NCBI RefSeq assembly: GCF_022899355.1
Contig: NZ_JALJCK010000003.1
Span: 186,001-250,000 of the forward strand
Source of the DNA: Shinella yambaruensis
GTDB taxonomy: Bacteria; Pseudomonadota; Alphaproteobacteria; Rhizobiales; Rhizobiaceae
Reading direction: 5' to 3'
Length of the DNA stretch: 64,000 nucleotides
This document shows, piece after piece, positions 8,050 through 17,784 of the stretch. The notes under the pieces are model-generated. The model worked only from the letters and a program-made list of their open reading frames with translations, was not told where the DNA came from and did not search any database. The position numbers and the translations under genes were made by a program. Positions within the stretch are counted from its first letter, which is position 1, and the number at the start of each line of letters is the position of its first letter.

Positions 8050-9468
8050 GTGAATTCTATTTTTAAAACAAGCCTTTCGCTCCTTGCAGCGGCTTCCGTC
8101 CTGGGAATCGCCGCCCTGCCGGCACATGCCCAGCAGCGTTTCTCCGCGCGCGACACGGTCCTGGTCTCGCCGGAAGGCGATATCCTCGACTATGTTCCGG
8201 ACGACGGCAGCGTGCGCGCGATGCGCGACGACCGCGGCCGCACCGTCTATGTCGACGGCTGGGGCAACATCGTCGCCACCGCCATGCAGGCCGACCGCTA
8301 CTTCGCCCGCGGCGACGATTATCGCCCGCGCCGTGACCGCTACCGCGAGATGCGCGGCTATCCGGAAGCGAACCCCGACTATTTCCCGCCGGCGCCCGAG
8401 GCCGACTATGGCGATGAACTGACGACGAGTTCCGTACCGGAAATGCGCGAAGGCCTGCCGGGCAGCATCGAGCGCCAGCCCCTGCCGGATGCCGATTTCG
8501 GCGGCTCGCAGGCCCTGCCCGATTTCTCCGACGACAGTGCGGCCCTGCCGGAAAACGGCACCGATCCCGATGCGGAGTTCGTGCCCGGCCCGAAATTCGA
8601 CCCGGCGATCGCGATCGGCAAGGTGTCGTCCGCCGAGATCACCGCGCTTCAGGTCTTCCTCGACCGCGAGGGCTTTTCGCCGGGCGTGATCGACGGCAAG
8701 AAGGGCTCGAACGTCACCAAGGCGATCGAGGCCTGGCAGCAGGCGACGGGCGAGACGCTCGACCCGAACAATGCCGACGACATCCTGGAGCGGCTGCGCC
8801 TGTCCGGCGGCCTTGCCTTCACCACCTACGAGATCACCGCCGCCGACGCGGCCGGCCCCTATGTCGCCGCCATCCCCGACGACTATGCCCAGAAGGCGGC
8901 GCTGCCGCATCTCTCCTTCACCTCGACCACCGAGATGCTGGCCGAGAAGTTCCACATGGACGAGGCCTATCTGAAGGAGATCAATCCAGGCGTCGATTTC
9001 ACCATTCCCGGCACGATCATCAAGGTCGTCGACACGGGCGAGAGGAAGACCGGCAAGGTCGCCAAGATCCTCGCCGACAAGGGCCGCAAGCAGGTGCTCG
9101 CCTATGACGAGAACGGCACGCTGATCGCCGCCTATCCGGCCAGCATCGGTTCGGCCGACACGCCCTCGCCGTCCGGCACGGTCACGGTCGAGCGCATCGC
9201 GCTCAATCCGGGCTATACCTACAATCCGAAGATCAATTTCCAGCAGGGCAACAACAACAAGGTGCTGACCCTGCAGCCCGGCCCGAACGGTCCGGTCGGC
9301 ACGGTCTGGATCGCGCTGTCGAAGCCGACCTACGGCATCCACGGCACGCCGGAACCCTCGAAGATCGGCAAGACCCAGAGCCACGGCTGCATTCGCCTGA
9401 CCAACTGGGACGCAACGGAGCTCGCCAAGATGACCAGCGCCGGCGTGACGGTCGAATTCGTCGACTGA
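8050..9468 (+). CDS. L,D-transpeptidase (YkuD) with peptidoglycan-binding domain
   Basis: A 472-residue exported enzyme. A signal peptide (MNSIFKTSLSLLAAASVLG...AHAQ) is followed by a low-complexity acidic/Pro-rich region (about 90-190). Next come a PG_binding_1 domain (about 200-255), a linker, and a C-terminal YkuD catalytic domain (about 335-472) with the H...SHGC signature, catalytic Cys447 in SHGCIR. Such enzymes make 3-3 peptidoglycan crosslinks or attach lipoproteins to peptidoglycan. The start is uncertain: GTG 8050 puts the signal peptide in register, while GTG 8026 would add eight residues; neither has a strong Shine-Dalgarno sequence. Confidence 0.85.
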   Translation: MNSIFKTSLSLLAAASVLGIAALPAHAQQRFSARDTVLVSPEGDILDYVPDDGSVRAMRDDRGRTVYVDGWGNIVATAMQADRYFARGDDYRPRRDRYREMRGYPEANPDYFPPAPEADYGDELTTSSVPEMREGLPGSIERQPLPDADFGGSQALPDFSDDSAALPENGTDPDAEFVPGPKFDPAIAIGKVSSAEITALQVFLDREGFSPGVIDGKKGSNVTKAIEAWQQATGETLDPNNADDILERLRLSGGLAFTTYEITAADAAGPYVAAIPDDYAQKAALPHLSFTSTTEMLAEKFHMDEAYLKEINPGVDFTIPGTIIKVVDTGERKTGKVAKILADKGRKQVLAYDENGTLIAAYPASIGSADTPSPSGTVTVERIALNPGYTYNPKINFQQGNNNKVLTLQPGPNGPVGTVWIALSKPTYGIHGTPEPSKIGKTQSHGCIRLTNWDATELAKMTSAGVTVEFVD

Positions 9469-9480
9469 CGAATGGGGGTA

Positions 9481-9671
9481 GCCCCTCATCCGGCTGCCGC
9501 CACCTTCTCCCCGCAAGCGGGGAGAAGGGATATGCCGCGCCGGCTTCCTCGCTCAATGACCGCTTGTAGGTAAGCCTCTCCCGCTTGCCAGTAATCGGAT
9601 ATGAATGAACCGTTGCTCCATCCCCTTCTCCCCGCTTGCGGGGAGAAGGTGCCGGCAGGCGGATGAGGGGC
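9481..9671. repeat. Intergenic palindromic repeat, family B (inverted pair)
   Basis: Second copy of the inverted pair described at 6196-6355: hairpin units at about 9481-9529 and 9623-9671 with a roughly 95-base spacer. It lies between the convergent 3' ends of the L,D-transpeptidase and chemoreceptor genes. Confidence 0.85.
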
Positions 9672-9697
9672 AGCCCGCCGGCAGAGAAGGCCAGCGG

Positions 9698-11221
9698 TCA
9701 AGCCGCCCGCACATACCCCGATCCCTGGGCCGGGCGGGCCGCGCCGCTAGTGCGGAAGGCGCTGAGCTGGGCGGCGATGGAGGCGGCCTCCTGCGTCAGC
9801 GCCTGGCTGGCAGCATTGGCCTGCTCGACCATCGCGGCGTTCTGCTGGGTGATCTGGTCCATGGCATTGACCGCCTGGTTGACCGCCTGCAGGCCCGTCG
9901 CCTGTTCCGCCGTGCTGGCACGGATGGTGTTGAAGACGGCGCTGACCTCCACGACCTGGGTGACGATCTGGCGCAGCGACTGGGCGACCTCGCCCACCGA
10001 GCGCACGCCGTCCTCGACCTGGCCATGCGACCTGGCGATGAGGTTCTGGATGTCCTTCGCCGCATCGGCGCAGCGCTGGGCGAGCGCCCGCACTTCCGAG
10101 GCGACGACGGCAAAGCCGCGCCCCGCCTCGCCGGCCCGCGCCGCCTCGATGCCGGCGTTGAGCGCCAGCAGATTGGTCTGGAAGGCGATCTCGTCGATCA
10201 CCTCGATGATGTTGGCGATGGCCGAGGAGGAGGCCTGGATCTCGCCCATGGCGAGGATCGCGTGCTCCACGATTTCGCCGCCGCGCTGCGCATTGTCGCG
10301 CGCCGCCATGACGAGGGCGTTCGCCTCGTCGGCGTTCTGGGCGGTCTGGCGCACGGTGGTGGTCACCTGCTCGACGGCGGCGGCGGTCTCCTCCAGGTTC
10401 GCGGCCTGCCGCTCCGTGCGCTTGGCGAGGTCGTCGGAGGCCGCCGCGATCTCCTGCGCGCTGAGATGGATGGAGCCCGCGCCGGCGCCGATATTGCCGA
10501 TCGCCTGCGAGAGCGTGGAAATGGCGTGGTTGAAATCCTCGCGCAGCGCCTCGTAGGCCTCCGGCAGCGGGCCGGTGATGCGCGCGGTGAGGTCGCCGTC
10601 GGAAATGCGCTTCAGCGCGGCGCCGAAACTGTCGCTGACGATCTTGCGCTCCTCGGCGACGACCTGCGCCTGCACCGCCTGCTGCTTGGCGAGATCCGAC
10701 ATGTCGTTGTAGACGGAGATGGAGAGGTCCATGTCGAGGAACATGGCCTTGAGCAGGCTGGAGAAGCGCGCCGCAAACTCCTCCGGCCCGATTTCCTGGC
10801 GGGCAAAGAGCCCCTGCTTCGGCCAGAGCGATTTCACCGCCTCCGTCAGGAGATGCTCGACGATCAGCGCATAGCCGCCAATATACCAGCGCGGCTCCAG
10901 GCCGATGCGCGCATGCACATGGCCGATCGTCTGCACCTTGGACGCGTAGTCGCCGGTGAAATCGCCGGCCGCGATGTTCGCCCAGTGCCCGAGCTGGGCA
11001 TTCTTCGCCCGATTCATGTGGGCGTCGTTGGAGAAGAGGTGGTTCACCTCCGGGCTCTTGCGCACGATCGCATAGAACTTGTCCAGCGCCGGGCCGAGCT
11101 CCTTCTCGATGAAGGGTTTGAGCGTGCGGAGCCGCCTCAGCGCTGCCTCGTCGAGGCCGAGATAGTCCAGACGGCGCGCGATGTCGTGGTTCTGGCTGGC
11201 GGTCTGCGGGGCTGGCTTCAT
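9698..11221 (-). CDS. Globin-coupled methyl-accepting chemotaxis protein (soluble, HemAT type)
   Basis: A 507-residue chemoreceptor without transmembrane segments. The N-terminal globin-sensor domain (about 10-175) has the family signature '[19 protein letters not shown]' with proximal haem-ligand His103. A HAMP-like segment (about 200-255, '[25 protein letters not shown]') leads to a long MCP signalling coiled coil whose hairpin tip is '[40 protein letters not shown]'. It should sense O2 or another haem ligand and signal to CheA. The C-terminus does not end in a CheR-binding pentapeptide. The start at ATG 11221 removes a short non-conserved extension. No che genes lie nearby. Confidence 0.9.
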   Translation of the reverse strand: MKPAPQTASQNHDIARRLDYLGLDEAALRRLRTLKPFIEKELGPALDKFYAIVRKSPEVNHLFSNDAHMNRAKNAQLGHWANIAAGDFTGDYASKVQTIGHVHARIGLEPRWYIGGYALIVEHLLTEAVKSLWPKQGLFARQEIGPEEFAARFSSLLKAMFLDMDLSISVYNDMSDLAKQQAVQAQVVAEERKIVSDSFGAALKRISDGDLTARITGPLPEAYEALREDFNHAISTLSQAIGNIGAGAGSIHLSAQEIAAASDDLAKRTERQAANLEETAAAVEQVTTTVRQTAQNADEANALVMAARDNAQRGGEIVEHAILAMGEIQASSSAIANIIEVIDEIAFQTNLLALNAGIEAARAGEAGRGFAVVASEVRALAQRCADAAKDIQNLIARSHGQVEDGVRSVGEVAQSLRQIVTQVVEVSAVFNTIRASTAEQATGLQAVNQAVNAMDQITQQNAAMVEQANAASQALTQEAASIAAQLSAFRTSGAARPAQGSGYVRAA

Positions 11222-11420
11222 TCCGGGGGTATCCTGGCAACTCGAGAAAACGGGGAAAGCAGCGGAAAATCGGGGCAACGGCGCCGGGCGGCACCGCGTC
11301 TTGCCCGTAACCCTTCATGGGTCCCCGCGGCGGCGCATCGCCGGCGAGGTCGCTTTCTAACGCGATATCATTAGGTTAAGCGTGGTAAATTGTTCATTAC
11401 CGGCATGGCGTTGCGGCGCG

Positions 11421-11451
11421 AAAAACGGCTGCGCCCTTTGTCGCAGCCGTT
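11421..11451 (-). terminator. Rho-independent terminator of the ParA-like gene
   Basis: On the minus strand a 10-bp GC-rich stem (AACGGCTGCG/CGCAGCCGTT) with an 8-base loop is followed by a run of five T. It sits just past the stop of the ParA-like gene. Confidence 0.8.
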
Positions 11452-11476
11452 CTTGTCAATCGTCAATCCGGAAGGC

Positions 11477-12193
11477 TCAGGCCGCCCGCTGCAGCGTGCG
11501 GAAGAAGCCGCGTTCGGTGGCGATGCGCTTGCGCACCGGCAGCAGGCGCAGGACCTCGTCGGCAAAAAGGCGCGCATTCTCGCAGGCCTTGTCGAGATTG
11601 CTCACCCTGGCCGCATCCATCGTATAGAGCGTGCCGCCGCAATCGAAGATGTCGCGGAAGGCGGTGCGCTCGCCGATCGGCGTGTCGAGCACCGCAACGC
11701 CGCGGGCGGCGAGCAGCGCCTTGATGGCGCTCATCGCGCGGGTCGTCACCAGCGAATTCATGCGGGTGAGCACGACCGAATGGTTGATGCGGATGCCCGC
11801 CTTCTCGTCGAGCTGCTTCAGGAGCTCGAGGATATGCGCCGCCCCGCGCGCATCCATGGCACAGCCCTGCACCGGGATCATCACATGGTCGGACAGGCCG
11901 ATAGCCGTGGCGACCAGCGCGTCGCGCGCGCCGGCGAGGTCGATGATGAAATAGTCGGTCGTATCGCGGTTCTCCCGGATATGGCACTGGATGGAAGCCA
12001 TGGTGACTTCCGAGATGACGGCGATGTTGCACTGGCGGCCGGAAACCTCGTGCCAGTGGCTGATCCAGCGCTGCGGGTCCGCATCGAGGATGGTGATGCG
12101 ATGGCCCCGGCTTGCAAGCTCGGTGGCAAGGATCAGCGCCGCAGTGGTCTTGCCCGCGCCGCCCTTGGCATTGGCAAATGTGATGACTGGCAT
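11477..12193 (-). CDS. Orphan ParA/MinD-type ATPase (VirC1-like)
   Basis: A 238-residue deviant-Walker ATPase. The P-loop 'FANAKGGAGKTT' has signature Lys10 and Lys15; 'DADPQRWISHW' (switch) and 'YFIIDLAGARD' (Walker B region) follow. This is the short ParA form without an N-terminal HTH, similar to ParA-like proteins of Rhizobiales such as VirC1. Such ATPases position plasmids, protein clusters or secretion machinery. No parB or parS-like gene adjoins it, so its cargo is unknown; a role in placing the neighbouring soluble chemoreceptor cluster is conceivable but unproven. ATG 12193 follows GAGGAAAG. Confidence 0.82.
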   Translation of the reverse strand: MPVITFANAKGGAGKTTAALILATELASRGHRITILDADPQRWISHWHEVSGRQCNIAVISEVTMASIQCHIRENRDTTDYFIIDLAGARDALVATAIGLSDHVMIPVQGCAMDARGAAHILELLKQLDEKAGIRINHSVVLTRMNSLVTTRAMSAIKALLAARGVAVLDTPIGERTAFRDIFDCGGTLYTMDAARVSNLDKACENARLFADEVLRLLPVRKRIATERGFFRTLQRAA

Positions 12194-12356
12194 GTCTTTC
12201 CTCATGAATGCTGCGAGCTTTCTCATCGCTCTCGTCAGGCGGCCCGGTGAGAATGGCGCCCGCTTGCTCAAACCTTTCAAAACATGGTTAACGAAATGGA
12301 AACATGCGCATGGCGAAGATTAACGAGAACGGCGCCGGACTTTCACCTTCTCAGGC

Positions 12357-12388
12357 AAAAGGCCCGGAAAACCGTGGTTTTCCAGGCC
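12357..12388 (-). terminator. Rho-independent terminator of the dehydrogenase operon
   Basis: On the minus strand a 13-bp stem GGCCTGGAAAACC/GGTTTTCCGGGCC (one G-U pair, 2-base loop) is followed by TTTT. It lies 26 bases past the stop of the iron alcohol dehydrogenase gene, the last gene of the operon. Confidence 0.82.
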
Positions 12389-12413
12389 CCTGTCATTTGT
12401 TAACGGCAAGAAT

Positions 12414-13559
12414 TCAGATGCACTCGACGAAGAGGCGCTTGGCCGCGTCCAGCGTCAGCTCCACCGGGTTGCCGCCGGCCGTCGGATCGACGATCGCCAT
12501 GGCGGCCATCTCGTCGATCCGGTCCGTGCCGACGCCGAGCGCCGACAGCTTGTCCGGCACGCCGAGCTCCTCGCGCAGGCGCAGCACATAGTCGAAGAAA
12601 CCGTCGAAGCCGCCGGATATGCCGAGATAGGCGGCGGCGCCGGCGATCTTCGCCTCGATGGCCGGGCGGTTGAAGGTCAGGACCGGCGGCATGACGACGG
12701 CATTGGTCATGCCGTGGTGCGTGTTGTAGATGGCGCCGACCGGATGCGACAGCGAATGGATCGCGCCGAGGCCCTTCTGGAAGGCGACGGCGCCCATGGC
12801 GGCCGCCGACATCATGTTGGCACGGGCCTCGATATCGGTCCCGTCCTTGTAGGCGCGCGGCAGGAATTCCTTGACGAGGCGCATGCCCTCCAGCGCGATG
12901 CCCTGGCTCATCGGGTGGTAGAACGGCGACGAATAGGCTTCGAGGCAATGGGCGAAGGCGTCCATGCCAGTGCCCGAGGTGATGACCTTCGGCATGCCCA
13001 CCGTCAGCTCCGGATCGCAGATCGTCACCGAGGGCAGGAACTTCGGATGGAAGATCACCTTCTTGGTGTGCGTCTCGGAATTGGTGATGACAGAGGCGCG
13101 GCCGACTTCCGAGCCGGTGCCGGCCGTCGTCGGCACGGCGACGATCGGCGCGATGCCGTCGGAATTGGCGCGGGTCCACCAGTCGCCGATATCCTCGAAA
13201 TCCCAGACCGGCCGCGTCTGGCCGGACATGAAGGCGACGGCCTTGCCGAGGTCGAGGCCGGAGCCGCCGCCGAAGGCGACGACCCCGTCATGGCCGCCGT
13301 CGCGGAACGCCTTGACGCCGGCTTCGAGGTTCCTGTCGGTCGGGTTCGGATCGACCTCGGCGAACATCGCCCGGCCGAGGCCGGCGGCGTCGAGAATGTC
13401 GAGCGCTTCCTTCGTGATCGCCATGGTCGAAAGGCCGCGGTCGGTGACGAGCAGCGGCTTCTTCATGCCCACGGCCTTGCAGTGGTCGGCGAGTTCCTTG
13501 ATGCGGCCGGCCCCGAACTTGATCGCGGTCGGGTAGCTCCAGTTGGCGGTGATGGTCAT
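12414..13559 (-). CDS. Iron-containing alcohol dehydrogenase
   Basis: A 381-residue group III (Fe-dependent) alcohol dehydrogenase. The NAD-binding GGGSGLDLGK motif is near 96-105. The metal site is made by the Asp in 'VGMPKVITSGTGMDAFAHCLEAY' and the histidines of 'AIHSLSHPVGAIYNTHHG'. It interconverts an alcohol and an aldehyde. It is five bases downstream of the aldehyde dehydrogenase gene, so the two probably oxidise an alcohol to an acid in sequence. With the glutamine-synthetase-like ligase upstream, the substrate may be a gamma-glutamylated amino alcohol (inference). ATG 13559 was preferred to a TTG three codons upstream. Confidence 0.85.
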   Translation of the reverse strand: MTITANWSYPTAIKFGAGRIKELADHCKAVGMKKPLLVTDRGLSTMAITKEALDILDAAGLGRAMFAEVDPNPTDRNLEAGVKAFRDGGHDGVVAFGGGSGLDLGKAVAFMSGQTRPVWDFEDIGDWWTRANSDGIAPIVAVPTTAGTGSEVGRASVITNSETHTKKVIFHPKFLPSVTICDPELTVGMPKVITSGTGMDAFAHCLEAYSSPFYHPMSQGIALEGMRLVKEFLPRAYKDGTDIEARANMMSAAAMGAVAFQKGLGAIHSLSHPVGAIYNTHHGMTNAVVMPPVLTFNRPAIEAKIAGAAAYLGISGGFDGFFDYVLRLREELGVPDKLSALGVGTDRIDEMAAMAIVDPTAGGNPVELTLDAAKRLFVECI

Positions 13560-13564
13560 GCTCT

Positions 13565-14944
13565 TCAAGCTTTCCTGAAATGGTAGGATTTCGGTCTCGT
13601 GAGGTTGTGGAAGCCGATGACGGAGAGCGAGCCGCCGCGGCCCGTTTCCTTGACGCCGGTCCAGCAGAGCGCCGGGTCGAGATAGTCGGCACGGTTCATG
13701 AAGACGGTGCCGGTCTCAAGGTCCCGGGCGATGTTTGCGGCGCGATCGGCGTCCTTCGTCCAGAGCGAGACGGTGAGGCCATACTTGCAGTCGTTCATCA
13801 GGGCGAGCGCTTCTTCATCGCTCTTGACCTTCATGATGCCAACGGCCGGGCCGAACGTCTCTTCCGTCATGAATTCCATCGAATGGTCGACATCGACGAG
13901 GATCTGCGGGGCGACATACGCGCCGCCGTCATCGGCCGGGAAGAGTTTTGGATCGACCAGAGCCTTCGCGCCCTTCGCGACCGCATCGGCGATCTGCGAG
14001 CGCACGGTGGCGGCGAAGCGCTTGTGTGCCATCGGGCCGAGGGTGGTTTCCGGATCGAGCGGGTTGCCGAGCTTGTAATTGGACACCCAGGCGACGGATT
14101 TTTCCACGAAGGCGTCGTAGAGCTTCTCGTTGACGTAGATGCGCTCGATGCCGCAGCAGCACTGGCCGGAATTGTAGGTCGCGCCGTCCATCAGCGTGTC
14201 GACGGCGGCGTCGAGGTCGGCGTCTTCCATGACGTAACCCGGATCCTTGCCGCCGAGTTCGAGGCCGACCGGCGTGAAGGTGCCGGCCGCCGCGCGCTCG
14301 ATCGACCGGCCGCCTTCGACCGAACCGGTGAAGTTGACGAAGTCGAACGCGTTGCCGGCGATCAGCGCCGAGGTCGTGTCATGGTCGAGGAAGACGTTCT
14401 GGAAGACATCCTCCGGCACGCCCGCCTCGTTGAAGGCGCGCACCAGCCGCTCGCCGACGAGCAGCGTCTGGGCGGCGTGCTTGATGATGACGACATTGCC
14501 GGCCATCAGCGCCGGCGCGACCGTGTTGATCGCGGTCATGTAAGGGTAGTTCCACGGCGCGATGACGAAGACGACGCCATGCGGCTCGCGCTCGATGCGG
14601 CGCTCGAAACGCTCGCTGTTCTCGATGACGATCGGCGCCAGCGAGGAGCCGGCGATCTCGGCGACGTAGTTGGAGCGCTCGTTGAAGCCCTTGAACTCGC
14701 CGCCGTAGCGGACCGGGCGGCCCATCTGCCAGGCGATTTCCGGCACGATCTCGTCGGCCATCTCGTTGACGCGGGCAACGCCCTTGAGGACGAGCTGGAC
14801 GCGCTCTTCGAGCGGGCGCCTGGCCCAGGCCTTCTGCGCCTTCTTCGCGCGGGCGACAGCCTCTTGCGCGGCCGCCAGCGGCATCGCCTCGCGCTCGGCA
14901 TAGACCGAGCCGTCGACGGGGGATATGCATTTGATCACAGTCAT
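13565..14944 (-). CDS. NAD(P)-dependent aldehyde dehydrogenase
   Basis: A 459-residue ALDH-superfamily enzyme. The oxyanion Asn is in 'APWNYPYMTAINTV' (about 129-142), the general base is Glu229 in 'LELGGKDP', and the nucleophile is Cys263 in 'NSGQCCCG'. The length fits the shorter semialdehyde dehydrogenase branch. The product of the neighbouring alcohol dehydrogenase is the obvious candidate substrate. Three consecutive cysteines (262-264) at the active site are a small oddity but occur in the family. ATG 14944 was chosen; the in-frame upstream sequence is non-conserved. Confidence 0.85.
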   Translation of the reverse strand: MTVIKCISPVDGSVYAEREAMPLAAAQEAVARAKKAQKAWARRPLEERVQLVLKGVARVNEMADEIVPEIAWQMGRPVRYGGEFKGFNERSNYVAEIAGSSLAPIVIENSERFERRIEREPHGVVFVIAPWNYPYMTAINTVAPALMAGNVVIIKHAAQTLLVGERLVRAFNEAGVPEDVFQNVFLDHDTTSALIAGNAFDFVNFTGSVEGGRSIERAAAGTFTPVGLELGGKDPGYVMEDADLDAAVDTLMDGATYNSGQCCCGIERIYVNEKLYDAFVEKSVAWVSNYKLGNPLDPETTLGPMAHKRFAATVRSQIADAVAKGAKALVDPKLFPADDGGAYVAPQILVDVDHSMEFMTEETFGPAVGIMKVKSDEEALALMNDCKYGLTVSLWTKDADRAANIARDLETGTVFMNRADYLDPALCWTGVKETGRGGSLSVIGFHNLTRPKSYHFRKA

Positions 14945-14995
14945 GATCGACTTCCTGTTGGTTCTATTCGGAATTTCAGTTCTGGCGTTCCGGTT

Positions 14996-15136
14996 GCCCC
15001 TCATCCGGCCTGCCGGCCACCTTCTCCCCGCAAGCAGGGAGAAGGAAATATGCCGTGCCGTTTTCCCAGACCAACACCCTTTCGCAGGGCAGGTCCCCTC
15101 TCCCCGCTTGCGGGGAGAGGGCTAGGGTGAGGGGCA
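14996..15136. repeat. Intergenic palindromic repeat, family B (inverted pair)
   Basis: Third family B pair: units at about 14996-15044 and 15096-15136. The first hairpin has one base change (CAAGCAGGGAG). It lies inside the operon, between the ligase and aldehyde dehydrogenase genes, so transcription must pass through it. Confidence 0.82.
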
Positions 15137-15151
15137 ATTCCCGAAACGCTT

Positions 15152-16522
15152 CTACGCCCTCTCGAAGCCGCGCGCCACCTCCCAGTCGGTGATGCGGCGG
15201 TCGTATTCTTCCTGCTCCCATTCGGCTGCGCGCACATAGTGGTCGACGACGTCGTCGCCGAAGGCCTCGCGCAGCATGTCGGATTCCTTCAGCGCGGCGG
15301 CCGCGCCGCGCAGGGTCTTGGGGATCTCGCGGATGTCCTTGCCGCCATAGGCGTCGCCCTCGAAGGGTGCCTCCAGCTCCAGCTTCTGCTCGATGCCGGC
15401 CATGCCGGCCGCCAGCAGCGCCGCCATGGCGAGATAGGGGTTGAGGTCCGATCCGCCGACGCGGCATTCGATGCGGATGCCCTTGGTGCCCTCGCCGCAC
15501 AGGCGATAGCCGGCGGTGCGGTTGTCCTTGCTCCAGATCGCCTTGGTGGGCGCGAAGGTGCCGGCGACGAAGCGCTTGTAGGAATTGATGTAGGGCGCGA
15601 GGAAATAGGTGATCTCGCTGGCATGGGCGAGCAGGCCCGCCACATACATGCGCATCAGCTCCGACATGCCGTATTTGCCGTCCTTGTCGAAGAACTTCGG
15701 CTCCTTGCCGTCGAGGCTCCACAGCGACTGGTGGATGTGCGAGGAGGAGCCGGCCAGGTTGTAGTTCCACTTGGCGAGGAAGGTGACGGCCTTGCCGCGC
15801 TGCCAGGCGATCTCCTTGGTGGCGTTCTTGATGATCGAATGCCGGTCGGCCATGGTCAGCGCCTCGGCATACCGCACGTTGATCTCCTCCTGGCCGGGCG
15901 AGGCCTCGCCCTTGGAGTTCTCGACCGGAATGCCGGCGCCCTGCAGGCCGTTGCGCAGCGCCCGCATGACATCCTCTTCCTTGGTGGTCTGGAAGATATG
16001 GTAGTCCTCGTTGTAGCCGGACGCCGTGCGCAGGTCGCGGTAGCCGCTCTCGCGCGCATCGTCGAAGGTCTGGTCGAACAGGTAGAATTCGAGCTCGCTC
16101 GCCATGAAGGGCTTCAGGCCCATGGCCTCCAGCCGCTTGACCTGCTTCTTCAGCACGGCGCGCGGCGAGTGCGGGACCTCGGCATGGGTGTGGTGGTCGA
16201 GCACGTCGCAGAGCACGAGCGCGGTGCCTTCGAGCCACGGCAATTTGCGCAGCGTCGCAAGGTCCGGCTTCATCGTGTAGTCGCCGTAGCCGGCGGCCCA
16301 GCTCGTCGACCGGTAGCCGGGAACGGTCTCCATCTCCATGTCGGTCGCCAGGAGGTAGTTGCAGCTGTGCGTCTCTTCATGAGCGCTGTCGATGAAATAC
16401 TGCGCGTGGAAACGCTTGCCCATCAGGCGCCCCTGCATGTCGACGAGGCATGCCAGAACGGTATCGACGCGGCCCTCGGCCACATCCTTCTTCAGGTCGT
16501 CAAAACTATAGGTCATGGTCAT
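15152..16522 (-). CDS. Glutamine synthetase-family ligase (gamma-glutamylamide synthetase type)
   Basis: A 456-residue member of the GS fold. It carries the ATP/metal-binding features 'SELEFYLFD' (Glu ligands), 'GEASPGQEEINVRYAEAL', 'HIHQSLW' and 'IECRVGGSDLNPYLA'. The length and lack of an adenylylation-site context place it with PuuA/GlnT/IpuC-type ligases that join glutamate to an amine, rather than with housekeeping GlnA. Next to an alcohol and an aldehyde dehydrogenase it probably protects a primary amine as a gamma-glutamylamide so that the remainder can be oxidised. The amine is unknown. Start ATG 16522 or 16516. Confidence 0.78.
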   Translation of the reverse strand: MTMTYSFDDLKKDVAEGRVDTVLACLVDMQGRLMGKRFHAQYFIDSAHEETHSCNYLLATDMEMETVPGYRSTSWAAGYGDYTMKPDLATLRKLPWLEGTALVLCDVLDHHTHAEVPHSPRAVLKKQVKRLEAMGLKPFMASELEFYLFDQTFDDARESGYRDLRTASGYNEDYHIFQTTKEEDVMRALRNGLQGAGIPVENSKGEASPGQEEINVRYAEALTMADRHSIIKNATKEIAWQRGKAVTFLAKWNYNLAGSSSHIHQSLWSLDGKEPKFFDKDGKYGMSELMRMYVAGLLAHASEITYFLAPYINSYKRFVAGTFAPTKAIWSKDNRTAGYRLCGEGTKGIRIECRVGGSDLNPYLAMAALLAAGMAGIEQKLELEAPFEGDAYGGKDIREIPKTLRGAAAALKESDMLREAFGDDVVDHYVRAAEWEQEEYDRRITDWEVARGFERA

Positions 16523-16597
16523 CGGTGGCGGTCCTGGCGGTTGCTGCTTCATGCCGGACCGGGCTTTGCCGGCCCGGCCCGGAGGGATTGGATGCGA

Positions 16598-17653
16598 TCA
16601 GCCGTTGACGTAGGGCGGACCGGCCTTGTTGATGATGGCGTTGTAGTCCTCGAAGATCTTCACCACCTTGGCGGCCGTCTCGCTCTGGCCGGCGATCTCC
16701 TTCCAGAACACCTTGGCCGCATCTTCCACGACCTTCCACTCCTCGGCCGGAATGCTGGTGAGCTTCAGCTTCGTGCCTTCGGCGCGCAGCTTCGCCTCGC
16801 CGCCCCAGTACCACTGGTCGCGGTAGTTGTTGCCGGCCTCGATCGCCGTCAGGACCAGCTTCTTCAGGTGGTCCGGCAGTTCCGCCCACTTCTGCTCGTT
16901 GACGAAGAAGGAGCCGATCCAGGCGCCCGAGATGTTGTTGGTCAGGAAGTGGTCCGTCACGTCGGCCCAGCCGACCGTGTAGTCCTCGGTGATGCCCGAC
17001 CAGGCCATGCCGTCGAGCTCGCCGGTCTGCACGGCGACCTGCGCGTCTTCATAGGGGATCGTCACCGGCACGACGCCGAACTGGCTGAGGAAGCGGCCGG
17101 CCGTCGGGAAGGTATAGAGGCGCAGGCCCTCGAGGTCCTTGACGGAGGTGATCGCCTTCTTGGTGTTGAAGTGGCAGGGATCCTGGCCCGAGGAGGAGAG
17201 CCAGACGACGCCGCCGACCTTCTCGTAGGACGACTTCCAGATGTCGGCGAGGCCGTATTGCTTGAAGAGCACCGGCACGTCGAGGATCTGCTTGGTGGCG
17301 AGCGGGAAGTAGCCGCCGAAGGTGGCGACGTCCGCCGGGGACGCCATGGAATCGTCGTCCGAATGCACGGCATCGATCGTGCCGGCCTGAAGCGCGCGGA
17401 ACAGTTCACCCGTCGGCACGATCTGGTCGGCGAAGTAGAGCTCGATCTCCAGCTCGCCCTTGGCGGCGGCGTTGATTGCGTCGATGATCGGCTTGGTGAC
17501 GTGCTCGCCGAGCGCAGCGCCCGCATAGGTCTGGAAACGCCACTTGATGGCGGTCTGCGCCTTCACGATGGCGGGGGCGGAAAGCGTGGCGGCGCCGGCC
17601 GCGCCGATTGTGACTGCCCCGGCCCGTGTCAGAAATTGCCGTCTGTTGGTCAT
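16598..17653 (-). CDS. TRAP transporter substrate-binding protein (DctP type)
   Basis: A 351-residue periplasmic receptor. It has a twin-arginine signal (MTNRRQFLTRAGAVTIG, cleavage near VKAQ, residue 33) and then a DctP fold with the family's conserved region 'LEGLRLYTFPTAGRFLSQFG', whose Arg normally salt-bridges the ligand carboxylate. It should therefore bind a carboxylate-bearing ligand. It is followed downstream by the GS-like ligase and preceded by its two membrane partners, giving a DctQ-DctM-DctP-ligase-ALDH-ADH order in transcription. Confidence 0.88.
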   Translation of the reverse strand: MTNRRQFLTRAGAVTIGAAGAATLSAPAIVKAQTAIKWRFQTYAGAALGEHVTKPIIDAINAAAKGELEIELYFADQIVPTGELFRALQAGTIDAVHSDDDSMASPADVATFGGYFPLATKQILDVPVLFKQYGLADIWKSSYEKVGGVVWLSSSGQDPCHFNTKKAITSVKDLEGLRLYTFPTAGRFLSQFGVVPVTIPYEDAQVAVQTGELDGMAWSGITEDYTVGWADVTDHFLTNNISGAWIGSFFVNEQKWAELPDHLKKLVLTAIEAGNNYRDQWYWGGEAKLRAEGTKLKLTSIPAEEWKVVEDAAKVFWKEIAGQSETAAKVVKIFEDYNAIINKAGPPYVNG

Positions 17654-17784
17654 ATCTCTATCCCTCTGGTTAAACGTCTCGCTTTTGCCGGGAACGGCCG
17701 TTCATCCCGGTCGGTCAATCGTCTTTTCTTCTCTCGGCCTCATTCTCCCTTGCAGGCCGGCGGCTGCCGCCGCCGGCGAACCGG

